Positions 52,936 to 62,649 are shown, numbered from the stretch's first letter. The stretch is DNA of 64,000 bases from HKCCE3408 sp038530555 (GCA_038530555.1 JBCBCN010000003.1:248001-312000), one strand, 5' to 3'. Notes: generated by a model not told the origin, from the sequence alone. Made by a program: numbers and translations.

Positions 52936-55061
52936 CCAGGTTTCTGCGCATGCTTTTCAGAAGCGCGGTTATGGCGATACTAATGCCCGTCACTGTTGCG
53001 TTCGCGCAAGGTACAATTCGGTCTGGCGAGCACGGTGATTTTACGCGTCTGGTCGTTCCAGTTCCAGAAATCGAAAGCTGGGATATAAGCGGCGAAAACG
53101 GATTTAGGAATCTACAGTTTACGCCTGAGATTGAGTTAAACGATCAACAGATCTTCGAGCTTATCGATCGTTCGCGATTGCTCGATGTCGAGGTTGCCCC
53201 GGGACGTCTTTCCTTGCAGCTCGATTGCGACTGCTCAGTCGAGGCGTATGTCTTTCAAGATATATATCTCGTCATCGATATTTCGGATGGCCCGCCTATT
53301 TCCGAGCCTGAGACAACGCCAAGTGACCCGAGTGCGATAGATTCAATAACTCCGAATGAGTCGGCAACCGCAACTCGTGTCCAAGAAACTTCGGAAGTCG
53401 AGGCGCCCGATACCCCAGAAGATCGTCTCCGCCCGCAGAATGATCAACAAACGGCTCGATTTCAACCACTCACACCGCTTCGCCGGGCCGATACAGCGCC
53501 ATCCAGCTCGGCGACCGCCCTTTTATTGGCAAATCTTGAACCATTTCTGGATCCAACGCTCCCAGCGACTTCTGACGTGGAGCAAAGCGATCAAGATGCT
53601 AGTATGGCGGTTGATATTGAAGCTGCTGCGCAGAACCTGTCAGAGCAATTAGCCCGCGCAGCTGCAGCCGGATTGCTTCAAATAGCACCGTTAGAGCCTT
53701 TTACGACAGGTGACCAGCCAGCCGAAACTCAAAACACCGATCCGGAGGCATCTGCGCCGGCACCTGTTCGGGCGGCAAATGCCTTCGATGTTGTCCTAGA
53801 CCGCGACAGTGGATTGAATGCTGCGGCACGCGCTCTGACATGCACCGATCATGTCGATGATATTTCAAATTGGTCAAGTGATATTGGTTTCGATCAGGAA
53901 TTAGGGCGGCTGAGGCAAGATGTAATAGATGACCGCGGAAACATCATTGACACCCGCGCGTTAGAACTCGCCCGATATTATATCTTCTACGGTTTTGGCG
54001 CGGAAGCAGAGTATTGGCTTTTGCAAATGCGTGATCCACCCAGTCCAGAAGTTGCTATTGCGCGTTTCCTCGATGGAATCCCGGGCCCAAATTTCCCACC
54101 CATTCAGAGTCTAGCGTTCTGCTCGGCCCAAGATCTCCTGTGGCGTTACATCGACGACCCTGAGATGCAGACATTAGCCGAAAGGCAAATTCAAGAAATG
54201 CAACTTGCGTTTTTGAACCTACCTCAAACGTTACGGGGCTTAATAGGTCCCGATTATGTATTGCGTCTTAGCCAAGATGGTCATCAGGCTGCGGCCGAAG
54301 ATATCCGCGAAGCTCTGTCTACCGGCACCGCTCTCACTCGCGATGAGGAGCTTTTCTTGGCGCTAGAAACGGGCGCTCTACCCGTAGAGTCTGCCGATCT
54401 CGGAATGCTTGCAGCGACGCTGCAAAATGGAGCAAATGATCGTCTCGATGCTATGGTACAGTATTTATCTGTCGCGCGACGCCAAAACGAAATCGCCGGC
54501 GACACGCAAGTGATCGCAGCAGAAGCTCTTTTGCGTGAAGCACAACCACCGATCACTTTCGGAGGGCTTTGGCATGAGCTTGTTCTTTCGCATGCGATTG
54601 CCGAAAGAAATGACAGACTTTTCGAAATGCTTGATGGGACAAATTTGAGCACTCTGACAGACGGAACAGAGATCCTCACTTCAATTTTCCGAACAATTCT
54701 GAGGTATGACAATGACTCCGCAACTCTAATTCTAGCAACAAGGACTGTTACTCAGCCGGGTCCAGACGCTCTTCCAAGCGATGTCCGTGATGCAATCTTC
54801 ACTTTTTTAGATCGGACCGGTCTGGACGCGATCTCCGCCGCATACGCACGTCAACAATTTGTGCCGAACAACCAAACGACTCCGACGGAGTCTGTAATAG
54901 GTGCGCAACCAGCACATGCCGACGCAGCCAGACTGCTAGAGAGCCTAAGAACCTCAAGCGTAACTCAAATTCTTGAGCCAACGGCTTTGCGAGAGCGCCT
55001 CGACGATACCGCCACGCTGAGAAGCACGATTAGTGCGTTGCTTGTGCCCGAAGATAACTGA
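52932..55061 (+). CDS. Exported 709-residue protein next to motA, function unknown
   Basis: A signal peptide (FRSAVMAILMPVTVAFAQG) is followed by an AMIN-like beta domain (GEHGDFTRLVVPVPEIESWDI, QIFELIDRSRLLDVEVAPGRL). A Cys-x-Cys (LDCDCS) sits near residue 100. A long disordered Pro/Glu/Thr-rich linker covers about 125-290. The rest is alpha-helical and TPR-like (LELARYYIFYGFGAEAEYWLL and similar). Coupling to motA suggests a periplasmic stator or motor partner, analogous in position to MotC of rhizobia, but no sequence match to MotC is claimed. Confidence 0.75.
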   Translation: MTRFLRMLFRSAVMAILMPVTVAFAQGTIRSGEHGDFTRLVVPVPEIESWDISGENGFRNLQFTPEIELNDQQIFELIDRSRLLDVEVAPGRLSLQLDCDCSVEAYVFQDIYLVIDISDGPPISEPETTPSDPSAIDSITPNESATATRVQETSEVEAPDTPEDRLRPQNDQQTARFQPLTPLRRADTAPSSSATALLLANLEPFLDPTLPATSDVEQSDQDASMAVDIEAAAQNLSEQLARAAAAGLLQIAPLEPFTTGDQPAETQNTDPEASAPAPVRAANAFDVVLDRDSGLNAAARALTCTDHVDDISNWSSDIGFDQELGRLRQDVIDDRGNIIDTRALELARYYIFYGFGAEAEYWLLQMRDPPSPEVAIARFLDGIPGPNFPPIQSLAFCSAQDLLWRYIDDPEMQTLAERQIQEMQLAFLNLPQTLRGLIGPDYVLRLSQDGHQAAAEDIREALSTGTALTRDEELFLALETGALPVESADLGMLAATLQNGANDRLDAMVQYLSVARRQNEIAGDTQVIAAEALLREAQPPITFGGLWHELVLSHAIAERNDRLFEMLDGTNLSTLTDGTEILTSIFRTILRYDNDSATLILATRTVTQPGPDALPSDVRDAIFTFLDRTGLDAISAAYARQQFVPNNQTTPTESVIGAQPAHADAARLLESLRTSSVTQILEPTALRERLDDTATLRSTISALLVPEDN

Positions 55062-55122
55062 ATCCTAACGGTCCTGCTTTAGCCGATGACCGAGAGTTCC
55101 TGGCAAGAATTGCGGGTTTATA

Positions 55123-55845
55123 ATGCGTTTACCTTGGACGAATGCTCCATTTTTATCCGGCGTCACTCTGCTCCTTACGGCCTACTTCTCAATCCATACC
55201 CAGCCATCGAGTGCCGCTGACTTTTCCGCAAATCTCGAAAACGCTTGCGATCGTGCAGCGATCCTCGCTGCACGTGAAAGTGGTGTGCCATTGCCAGTGC
55301 TGCTGGCAATCACGCGAACTGAAACCTCCCGAGACGGCGCGCCCTGGCCTTGGACCATTAATTTGGCGGGCACAGGCGCCTGGTTTGAGACACGCCACGA
55401 AGCTGAAGCCTTTGCCGCACGGAATTATGCCGAAGGCGTTCGCAGCTTTGATATAGGCTGCTTTCAGATCAACCATCGCTGGCATGGAGAGCATTTCACA
55501 TCAATCGGCCAGATGTTCGATCCAGAGATCAATGCCGCCTATGCCGCTCGTTACCTGACAACGCTTTACCAAGAGTTTGACTCATGGGATGGCGCGGTCG
55601 GCGCCTATCACTCACGTACACCGCGGCACGCAACGCGCTACGTGCGCATATATCATAACCATCTTGCTGAGATGCGCGCCGGACCACATTTCCCACCACC
55701 TGGAACACCGTCGCCCAGCGCGGAAACTGCTGCGATCCGTAACAATTCCTTTCCGCTTCTGCAAGGCGGTCGGTCTTCGAGTGCGGCCTCGCTGATGCCT
55801 GGCCATGCGTCGTCCGTTCAACCCCTCTTTGCGATCCGCCCATGA
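55123..55845 (+). CDS. Lytic transglycosylase, SLT domain (flagellar, SltF-like)
   Basis: 240 residues with a signal peptide (LLLTAYFSIHTQPSSAA). The transglycosylase domain has the catalytic Glu67 in LLAITRTETS and the downstream FDIGCFQIN, RYLTTLY and AYHSRTP motifs. It would cut peptidoglycan to let the rod pass, as SltF does in Rhodobacter. A Ser/Pro-rich C-terminal tail follows. It overlaps flhA by four bases (ATGA). Confidence 0.9.
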   Translation: MRLPWTNAPFLSGVTLLLTAYFSIHTQPSSAADFSANLENACDRAAILAARESGVPLPVLLAITRTETSRDGAPWPWTINLAGTGAWFETRHEAEAFAARNYAEGVRSFDIGCFQINHRWHGEHFTSIGQMFDPEINAAYAARYLTTLYQEFDSWDGAVGAYHSRTPRHATRYVRIYHNHLAEMRAGPHFPPPGTPSPSAETAAIRNNSFPLLQGGRSSSAASLMPGHASSVQPLFAIRP

Positions 55846-57920
55846 ACCTGATTCAGCGCGCATTTCAGCCGACCATTCTTTTGGCTCTTGCCCTTATGGT
55901 TGTCATCGTCATGATGATTTTACCGGTGCCATCATTTGTGGTCGATATCGGTTTGGCTACTTCATTCGGCCTTGCGATCCTTATTTTCACGGTCACGCTT
56001 TTCATTCAACAACCGCTTGATTTTTCGTCCTTTCCTACGGTGCTTTTGGCATCCCTGATGCTACGGCTTTCGTTGAATGTCTCATCCACGAAATTGATCA
56101 TCGGTGAAGGTCACACCGGAACATCGGCCGCGGGCGGGGTAATCGAAGGCTTTGCCATGTTCGTGATGGGCGGCTCCGTGGTGATGGGCCTCGTGGTGTT
56201 TTGCGTGTTATTGATCGTCAACTTCATCGTTATCAACAAAGGCGCCGCACGAATGGCCGAAGTCGGAGCTCGTTTCGCTCTGGACGGGATGCCAGGCAAA
56301 CAGCTCGCCATCGATAGCGATATGTCCGCTGGCGCAATCGACCACAACGAAGCCAAGGCGCGCAGAGAGAAGGAACAAGCAGAGACCACCTTCTTCGGAT
56401 CTCTCGACGGCGCCTCAAAATTTGTGAAGGGAGACGCCATCGCGGGGCTTTTGATCACACTTCTTAACCTAATCATGGGGCTTGTCATCGGAACCGTTAT
56501 GCATGGCATGCCCGTTGGCCAGGCCTTTGAAACCTATGCGATCCTCACTGTCGGCGATGGTCTGGTCAGCCAAATTCCAGCCGTCATAATTGCAATCGCC
56601 TCGGCCCTTTTGCTAGCTCGCGGTGGATCCTCCGGCGCCACCGATGTGGCCCTTATGGCTCAGCTCGGACGCCACCCATCGGCGCTGGTGACGGTTGCTA
56701 TATTAATGGCGATCTTTGCACTAATACCGGGTCTGCCCTTCTTTCCTTTCCTATTAGGCTCAGCTGCCTTAGCAGGCGCAGCGTTTCTAAAACTCCGCGC
56801 ACCACCCGAGGCACCGGTCGACGATGAAGACATGGCGACGCCGGAAACGGAGCAGCCCGACTCCCTTGGTGATATTCTTGACCTCGACGATATCCATGTG
56901 GAATTCGCCCCAGATCTCGTCGACTTGGCCCTGGATCCGGCAACCGGTCTGGACGCGCGCATCGTGAGCATGCGCGAACACGTCGCAAAAAGTTTCGGCC
57001 TGATACTGCCTGAAATGCGTTTAACCGATCGCGCAGACTTGCCGACCTCGACCTACGTGATCCGAATTCACGGTGTCGAACATGCCCGTGCGAGATTGCA
57101 GACTAACGGTATCCTCGTGCTTAAAACCGGCAGTGATGCCGCGCTGCCACCCGGCGAAGATGTCGAGGAGCCAGTATACGGTGCGCCGGCGCGTTGGATC
57201 GCATCGGGGGACCGCGAAAAAGCCACTCTGCTGGGGTTAACCGCTGTTGCGCCATCAGAGGTGTTGGCCACGCATCTTCTGGAGGTTTTGAAACGCAACC
57301 TGTCCCGCATCTTAACGCTCAAATCACTCCAAAGGTTACTTGATGCCTTTGTCACAGTAAGTGATCGCGCGCGAGCGGAGGAAAACCGCAGACTTCTGGA
57401 TGAATTGATCCCGGAAAAAGTGCCGATGGATCTTTTGCACAGCATTCTTCGCCTTCTCCTTTCCGAACAGGTTTCGATACGCAATCTTCCCTTGATCCTT
57501 GAGGCGACCGCCGAAATGCGTAATGGAAATGCGACCCCAGACATGATCGCGGAACACGTCCGGCAGCGACTTGGATTTCAATTGATCGCCGATCTCAAGC
57601 GCGCAGATGGAACACTTCCGCTGATTCAGTTGGCTGGCCAGTGGGAAGAAATTTTCCAACAATATCAACACAACTCGGAAACCGGACTACCCGAAATCGC
57701 TCTGCCGCCCGAGGCCTTCAATAAACTTGCAAGTGGACTTGCCGAGAAAGTCGGTAGTGCGTCTGAAACGGGCACTTTCGCTGCGATTGTGACATCCGCG
57801 TTACGCCGGCGCTTTGTTCGGACTGTCGCTCACGCAAGGGGTATCACAAATCCAGTTCTCTCCTTCGAGGAGATTGGAGTTGACGCGCGTCCGGCACTGG
57901 TCGGCATGGTCAAGACTTGA
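55842..57920 (+). CDS. flhA: Flagellar export protein FlhA
   Basis: 692 residues. Eight or so membrane helices occupy the first 310 residues with the conserved FHIPEP-type cytoplasmic loop (INKGAARMAEVGARFALDGMPGKQLAIDSDMSAG). The C-terminal cytoplasmic domain contains the family segments VDLALDPATGLDARI and HLLEVLKRNLSRILTLKSLQRLLD. It is the central export-gate ATPase partner. FliR follows with a four-base overlap. Confidence 0.97.
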   Translation: MNLIQRAFQPTILLALALMVVIVMMILPVPSFVVDIGLATSFGLAILIFTVTLFIQQPLDFSSFPTVLLASLMLRLSLNVSSTKLIIGEGHTGTSAAGGVIEGFAMFVMGGSVVMGLVVFCVLLIVNFIVINKGAARMAEVGARFALDGMPGKQLAIDSDMSAGAIDHNEAKARREKEQAETTFFGSLDGASKFVKGDAIAGLLITLLNLIMGLVIGTVMHGMPVGQAFETYAILTVGDGLVSQIPAVIIAIASALLLARGGSSGATDVALMAQLGRHPSALVTVAILMAIFALIPGLPFFPFLLGSAALAGAAFLKLRAPPEAPVDDEDMATPETEQPDSLGDILDLDDIHVEFAPDLVDLALDPATGLDARIVSMREHVAKSFGLILPEMRLTDRADLPTSTYVIRIHGVEHARARLQTNGILVLKTGSDAALPPGEDVEEPVYGAPARWIASGDREKATLLGLTAVAPSEVLATHLLEVLKRNLSRILTLKSLQRLLDAFVTVSDRARAEENRRLLDELIPEKVPMDLLHSILRLLLSEQVSIRNLPLILEATAEMRNGNATPDMIAEHVRQRLGFQLIADLKRADGTLPLIQLAGQWEEIFQQYQHNSETGLPEIALPPEAFNKLASGLAEKVGSASETGTFAAIVTSALRRRFVRTVAHARGITNPVLSFEEIGVDARPALVGMVKT

Positions 57921-58690
57921 CGTCGCTCCTGTCCGAACTTCTGTCAATTGCACAGCTCTGGCTTACAAGCGGGATCGCGATATTTTTGCGTATCGGAACT
58001 GCCGCGATCCTACTTCCAGGTTTCGGAGAGAGCTTCATTCCGACCCGGGTCAAACTGGTCGCGGCACTCGCGTTTACAGTCATCTTGTTGCCGATGGTCG
58101 ATGTGACTGTTCTGGAAGGGGGTAGGATCTTACCACCCGTAAATATCTTTCTCTCCGAGATGGTCATTGGAGTCCTGCTTGGCATCGGCTTACGCTTACT
58201 CGTCCACGCCTTGCAGATCGCCGGATCAATGGCCGCGCAAGCGACATCCTTGGCCCAATTCGGTGCCGGCGTCACACCGGACCCGCAACCCGCGATTAGC
58301 GCTGTTCTTATGTTGTCAGGCCTCGCCCTCGCCGTTGCATCCGGTCTGCACGTGCACCTGGCCACTGCCATGCTCAATTCTTATGAGGTTTTCCCCCTCG
58401 GCACAGGCATTTTTGCGAGCGATCTGGGTCATTGGGGCGTACGACGCGTCGCCGACGTGTTTTCGTTGGCGTTTTCTCTCGCAGCGCCGTTTCTCATTGG
58501 AGCGCTGCTGTACAACCTGGCGCTCGGCGTTGTCTCAAAGGCGATGCCCCAGCTTATGGTCGCGTTCGTCGGCGCTCCGGCAATTACTTGGGCGGCGCTC
58601 GCCCTACTTTTGGTCACAGCACCTCTCATTTTACCCTTTTGGTATCAGGCGTTGTTGCGAGCCATGGCCAATCCATGGGGGGCCATCTGA
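57917..58690 (+). CDS. fliR: Flagellar export protein FliR
   Basis: 257 residues, starting with TTG that overlaps the flhA stop (TTGA). About six membrane helices; typical FliR segments are LPGFGESFIPTRVKLVAALAFT and SLAQFGAGVTPDPQPAISAVLMLSGL, and the end GVVSKAMPQLMVAFVGAPA. Forms the gate with FliP and FliQ. FlhB overlaps by one base (TGATG). Confidence 0.95.
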   Translation: MTSLLSELLSIAQLWLTSGIAIFLRIGTAAILLPGFGESFIPTRVKLVAALAFTVILLPMVDVTVLEGGRILPPVNIFLSEMVIGVLLGIGLRLLVHALQIAGSMAAQATSLAQFGAGVTPDPQPAISAVLMLSGLALAVASGLHVHLATAMLNSYEVFPLGTGIFASDLGHWGVRRVADVFSLAFSLAAPFLIGALLYNLALGVVSKAMPQLMVAFVGAPAITWAALALLLVTAPLILPFWYQALLRAMANPWGAI

Positions 58691-59769
58691 TGGCGCAAAA
58701 CGACGAGGCAAGCGAAAAGACATATGACCCAACGCCAAAAAAGCTCGAGGATGCGCGGCGCAAAGGCGATATCGTCCGTTCGACCGATCTCAATACGGCA
58801 GTGGTTTACGGCGGAATACTCTTGGCAACGGCGGTGCTCGGCCCAGTTTTAGGCCAGACCCTAGGCGACGTTACACAAATTTTGATGGACCAAGCCGACC
58901 GATTGGCCGACCTGATCCTGGCTCCTGGAGGTGCCGCACCCGCAGCGGGCGCTGTAAGTCCTACCTTTTTGGCTTTTTTAGCCACGATCGGAATTCCAGC
59001 GCTTTTGCTTGTCGCGACATTGATTGCACAGCGTGCAATTATATTTACACCGTCAAAGCTCGCTCCAAAAATCAGCCGTGTCTCGTTGATTCAGAATGCA
59101 AAACAAAAATTCGGCGGAAATGGGATTTTTGAATTTGCGAAATCCAGCAGCAAACTTTTAATTTATGTCATCTTATTGATAGTCTTTGCCGTGGCAAGAC
59201 TCGATGAAATACTTGGCTCGATTTACGCCTCAGACAGTCAAGTATTGGCGGAAATGGGTCGGCTATCACGTGACTTTCTGATATTTGTATTTGGAATTTC
59301 TCTAGCTGTCGGTGGCATTGATTTCCTTTGGCAATCGGCTGAGCATATTCGCAAAAACCGAATGAGCCGTAAGGAAATTACCGATGAAGCAAAGGAAAGC
59401 GACGGCGATCCGCATCTCAAACAGCAACGCCGCCAACGGGGCTACGAAATCGCGACCAATCAAATGCTCTCTGAAGTGCCCGATGCGACAGTCGTGATTG
59501 TAAACCCAACTCATTATGCAGTCGCCTTGAGGTGGGAGCGAGGACAAGGAAAAGTTCCGATTTGTATTGCCAAAGGTGTAGATAAAATCGCGGCGCGCAT
59601 TCGTGAGACCGCATCGGAAAACGGCGTACCGATCTTTCGCGATGCGCCTACAGCACGGCAGCTTTTCGCCAGCGTGGAGTTGGGCGCGCCAATCGAGCGC
59701 GATCAGTTTCGCGCAGTTGCCGCGGCGATACGGTTTGCAGATCTCGTTCGTTCGAAAGGCCGTAGATGA
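58690..59769 (+). CDS. flhB: Flagellar export switch protein FlhB
   Basis: 359 residues from the ATG at 58690 that overlaps the fliR stop; a longer frame to 58432 runs inside fliR and is rejected. The start EKTYDPTPKKLEDARRKGDIVRS and four membrane helices are typical. The autocleavage motif is Asn272-Pro-Thr-His275 (VNPTHYAVALRW), which sets the switch from hook to filament export. Confidence 0.96.
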   Translation: MAQNDEASEKTYDPTPKKLEDARRKGDIVRSTDLNTAVVYGGILLATAVLGPVLGQTLGDVTQILMDQADRLADLILAPGGAAPAAGAVSPTFLAFLATIGIPALLLVATLIAQRAIIFTPSKLAPKISRVSLIQNAKQKFGGNGIFEFAKSSSKLLIYVILLIVFAVARLDEILGSIYASDSQVLAEMGRLSRDFLIFVFGISLAVGGIDFLWQSAEHIRKNRMSRKEITDEAKESDGDPHLKQQRRQRGYEIATNQMLSEVPDATVVIVNPTHYAVALRWERGQGKVPICIAKGVDKIAARIRETASENGVPIFRDAPTARQLFASVELGAPIERDQFRAVAAAIRFADLVRSKGRR

Positions 59770-60104
59770 AATCGCATATGCAGCTTGAAAGGTTGAGTAA
59801 AATTGCCGATTTGCTAGCTCAACGGGCATTATCAGATCTTGCAGCGGCCGAAAGAGCCACTCGCAGTTTGCAGCTAGAGCTGCATGAAATCGACGAGAGG
59901 CGCGCGGAAAGTCTTGCAAATGCGACAACGCCCCACGTTGCGAGCTTGGCGCTCAAGTTCAACCAATTTCAGTTGTTGCGTCGCAGGGAGGTCCTTGCTC
60001 AATTGTCACAATTAGAAGCAAAGCGGCGACAAGTGTTAGCCTTAGCACAGCGCGCGGAGGGACGGCGTCAGGTGCTTTCAAAATTGATTGATCAGGCGTC
60101 CTGA
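59766..60104 (+). CDS. Small coiled-coil protein after flhB (FliJ-like)
   Basis: 112 residues, almost entirely a long helical coiled coil rich in Leu, Ala, Arg and Gln (LAQRALSDLAAAERATRSLQLELHEIDERR ends before a short break). Size and profile fit FliJ, the FliI/FliH partner that stirs the export ATPase, but identity is too low to be sure. It overlaps the flhB stop (ATGA). Its last 13 bases overlap the convergent fliL-like gene. Confidence 0.7.
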   Translation: MKSHMQLERLSKIADLLAQRALSDLAAAERATRSLQLELHEIDERRAESLANATTPHVASLALKFNQFQLLRRREVLAQLSQLEAKRRQVLALAQRAEGRRQVLSKLIDQAS

Positions 60105-60649
60105 CGAACAATATCGACGATCAATACGTCGTTGACGACTGGACCTAACACTTCCCGCGCCGCGTCTCGCAAGCCAACGCGTAAAGGGTTTAGAGCGACC
60201 GGTGTGGTAAAGCTACCGTCAAAACCACCCGCATTTGCATGACGAAACATCACCCTTAGAAAAGCGTCGCGCAAACGGGGCTCTCGCGAAAATACTTGCT
60301 CATTCTGGCCGATATCCACTTCTAGCGTTAGGGACATGACCACCAAGGAGCGGACTGTAGCTTCTCTCACAACGGGGACAACGAATTGGTTATTGAGCCG
60401 CACATATTCTAGATCGTCTCTGCTACCGGGCCTTACCGGCAAAAAACTCACATTGTCGCCTTCTGATCCGTCTTGCCGAAGCTCCTCCGTGTCAGTCTCT
60501 TCTCCATCACTTTGTTCGACTGGCTCGGCTGCGTCTCCGCCAGCGTTGGCCTCTGATTGATCCGAATTCGAGAAGAGAAATAAGCCGGCGGCGAGCCCGC
60601 CTCCGGTCCCAAGCACGAGCAATAGCAATGGCACTACAAGTCGGAGCAT
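60092..60649 (-). CDS. Second FliL-like flagellar protein
   Basis: 185 residues. One membrane helix (VVPLLLLVLGTGGGLAAGLFLF), an acidic linker of about 45 residues (EETDTEELRQDGSEGD), then a FliL-type periplasmic domain (VRLNNQFVVPVVREATVRSLVVMSLTLEVD, REPRLRDAFLRVMFRHA). It is a paralogue of the fliL at 50301 but diverged. It follows flgH by nine bases in the flgF-flgG-flgA-flgH operon. Confidence 0.78.
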   Translation of the reverse strand: MLRLVVPLLLLVLGTGGGLAAGLFLFSNSDQSEANAGGDAAEPVEQSDGEETDTEELRQDGSEGDNVSFLPVRPGSRDDLEYVRLNNQFVVPVVREATVRSLVVMSLTLEVDIGQNEQVFSREPRLRDAFLRVMFRHANAGGFDGSFTTPVALNPLRVGLRDAAREVLGPVVNDVLIVDIVRQDA

Positions 60650-60658
60650 AATTAACCC

Positions 60659-61405
60659 TCAGAAAGGCAAAAGGATGTCAGCGACCTGTTGGCCATAGCG
60701 CGGTTGCTGAACATCGCTAATATGACCGCGCCCGCCGTAAGAAATGCGGGCTGCGGCGATCTTATCGTAGGTGATAGCATTTTGACGTGTGATGTCTTCG
60801 GGGCGCACAAAACCCGTAATTGTCAGCTCTCGCACCTCGAAATTCACCCGGACCTCCTGCGTGCCTTCAATGCGCAAAACTCCGTTGGGCAGCACGTCCG
60901 TCACGGTGGCAGCGATCCGCAGCGTCAGCTCTTCGTTTCGCGTAACCCGGCCCTGGCCGGAGCTCGCGCTTGACGAAGACAAGTCGGCCGCTGAACTCAG
61001 ATCCGCGCCGTCGGGAAGAATGCCGCTATTTTCAATGCGCTCCGGCAATCCAAATAGGTCAGAGATTCCAAGATTTTCAGAACCGGAACGCGAGCGCCCT
61101 GAAGTGTTTGAAATGTTCGCACTGTCATCAATCTCAATCATGACGGTCAAAATGTCGCCGCGGGCCTGCGCCCGCCGATCACCCAGCAACGACTGCCGAC
61201 CGGACGTCCAGAGGGAGGCGGCATCTCGATGGCGCATATGCTCCATTGATGCGGGGAAAGGTGCGGATGCCATTGCAATGGCCTCATTGCCACTGCCGGG
61301 CACGCTCAGCTGTGGCAGGCGTCCGACCTCCTCTAGACGCGTGCATCCGCCGACAAGCAACGCGCTGCCAAAAATACAGCCCACCAGGCGCATAGCTTTT
61401 CTCAT
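60659..61405 (-). CDS. flgH: Flagellar L-ring protein FlgH
   Basis: 248 residues from the ATG at 61405. A lipoprotein signal with lipobox LVGGC near residue 20 anchors it to the outer membrane. Family segments: SLWTSGRQSLLGDRRAQARGDILTVMIEIDDSANI and GVLRIEGTQEVRVNFEVRELTITGFVRPEDI. A TTG six codons upstream is an alternative start that overlaps flgA by four bases. Confidence 0.95.
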   Translation of the reverse strand: MRKAMRLVGCIFGSALLVGGCTRLEEVGRLPQLSVPGSGNEAIAMASAPFPASMEHMRHRDAASLWTSGRQSLLGDRRAQARGDILTVMIEIDDSANISNTSGRSRSGSENLGISDLFGLPERIENSGILPDGADLSSAADLSSSSASSGQGRVTRNEELTLRIAATVTDVLPNGVLRIEGTQEVRVNFEVRELTITGFVRPEDITRQNAITYDKIAAARISYGGRGHISDVQQPRYGQQVADILLPF

Positions 61406-61419
61406 TACTGCCTCATTTC

Positions 61420-61842
61420 TCAAGGTCCGACCTCGATCAGGCCCGGTCCGATAACCCGACCGGTTACTGAACTTCGTGAACTTAAATTTTGAACGCGCAC
61501 ACGTTCGCCGGACGCGCCGCGATCTAGCGAACGACCTTCGGTCAATATTAACAATCCACCTGCTTGATACCGCAGTGTGACGATCTCATTTCGGTCGACA
61601 ATTGCTGGCGGTCCAAGGTCACCCGCACGGACAGGGCGGCCTGCATAGATATTAATCCGCGCTTCGAGCCCGATGGCGAGATCGACATGCCCGAGCGCCC
61701 CCGCAATCTCGTCTTCCACAAGCTGGACATCAGCTGCGCGGATGATTTGCTGGCTCCGAATTGTGCCTGCGGCGACCACGCTGTCACCCCGCGCCATGGG
61801 CGGTACAAGCAATAGGGAGCCGATCAAGATCCAACGCAGCAT
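61420..61842 (-). CDS. flgA: Flagellar basal body P-ring formation protein FlgA
   Basis: 140 residues, shorter than the usual 200-plus and reduced to the SAF domain and beta C-terminus. A signal peptide (LIGSLLLVPPMARG) precedes AAGTIRSQQIIRAADVQLV. The C-terminus has GERVRVQNLSSRSSVTGRVIGPGLIEV. It is the P-ring chaperone for FlgI. It follows flgG by four bases. Confidence 0.92.
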   Translation of the reverse strand: MLRWILIGSLLLVPPMARGDSVVAAGTIRSQQIIRAADVQLVEDEIAGALGHVDLAIGLEARINIYAGRPVRAGDLGPPAIVDRNEIVTLRYQAGGLLILTEGRSLDRGASGERVRVQNLSSRSSVTGRVIGPGLIEVGP

Positions 61843-61846
61843 GGCT

Positions 61847-62632
61847 TTACCGGATTTGGGTAGTCGCGCCGAGCATTTGGTCGGCAGCGGTAATGACCTT
61901 CGCGTTCAACTCATAGCCCCGTTGGGCTTCGATTAGGTCAGTGATTTCCTTGACCGCATCGACAGAGCTTTCTTCGAGGAAGCCTTGCCGCAAGGTCCCC
62001 AAACCATCCTGCCCCGGATTTCCGTTGAGCGCCTGACCAGAAGCGGCGGTTTCAAGAAACAGGTTTGAGCCCATGGCTTCGAGGCCGCGAGGGTTGGAAA
62101 AATCCGTCAATGTAAGCTGACCCAAAAGTTGTGCGTCAGGCTGACCGGCAAAATAAGCGTAGATCTCGCCATCGCCGTTGATGGTGATGTTGCGCGTTTC
62201 ATCCGGGACTGTGATGCCCGGCGCCACTTCATACCCATCCGAATTCACAATCAGACCGTCGCCGGTCACTTTGAAACTGCCATCGCGTGTGAAAGCGCTT
62301 TGGCCTGATGGAAGCGTCACCTCGAAGAAACCTTGGCCTTCGATCGCAAGATCGAGATCCTGACCGGTCGCAGCTACCGTGCCTTGCATCATATTCACGG
62401 TCACGGAGGCTGCGCGCACACCCAAACCTAACTGGACACCGGTCGGAACAAGCGTGCCATCCGTCGCATTGATCGCGCCGGCGGGGGTGAGCTGTTGGTA
62501 ATGGAGATCGGCAAATTCTGCCCGTCGCGCCGAATATCCAGTAGTGCTCATATTTGCCAAATTGTTGGAGATAACTTCGACACGCATTTGTTGAGCGCTC
62601 ATGCCGGTAGCCGCGATATCTAAAGCTCTCAT
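61847..62632 (-). CDS. flgG: Flagellar distal rod protein FlgG
   Basis: 261 residues, the standard length. N-terminal MRALDIAATGMSAQQMRVEVISNNLAN, the TGYSARRAEFADLHYQQL segment, central EGQGFFEVTLPSGQSAFTRDGSF, and C-terminal MLGATTQIR. It builds the distal rod. It follows flgF by 17 bases. Confidence 0.97.
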   Translation of the reverse strand: MRALDIAATGMSAQQMRVEVISNNLANMSTTGYSARRAEFADLHYQQLTPAGAINATDGTLVPTGVQLGLGVRAASVTVNMMQGTVAATGQDLDLAIEGQGFFEVTLPSGQSAFTRDGSFKVTGDGLIVNSDGYEVAPGITVPDETRNITINGDGEIYAYFAGQPDAQLLGQLTLTDFSNPRGLEAMGSNLFLETAASGQALNGNPGQDGLGTLRQGFLEESSVDAVKEITDLIEAQRGYELNAKVITAADQMLGATTQIR

Positions 62633-62649
62633 ATCTGCCTATCCTTTTT

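Noticed and set aside
58432..58689. N-terminal extension of FlhB
   Set aside because: It lies inside fliR; the DPTPKKLEDARRKG motif follows the ATG at 58690 at the expected distance.
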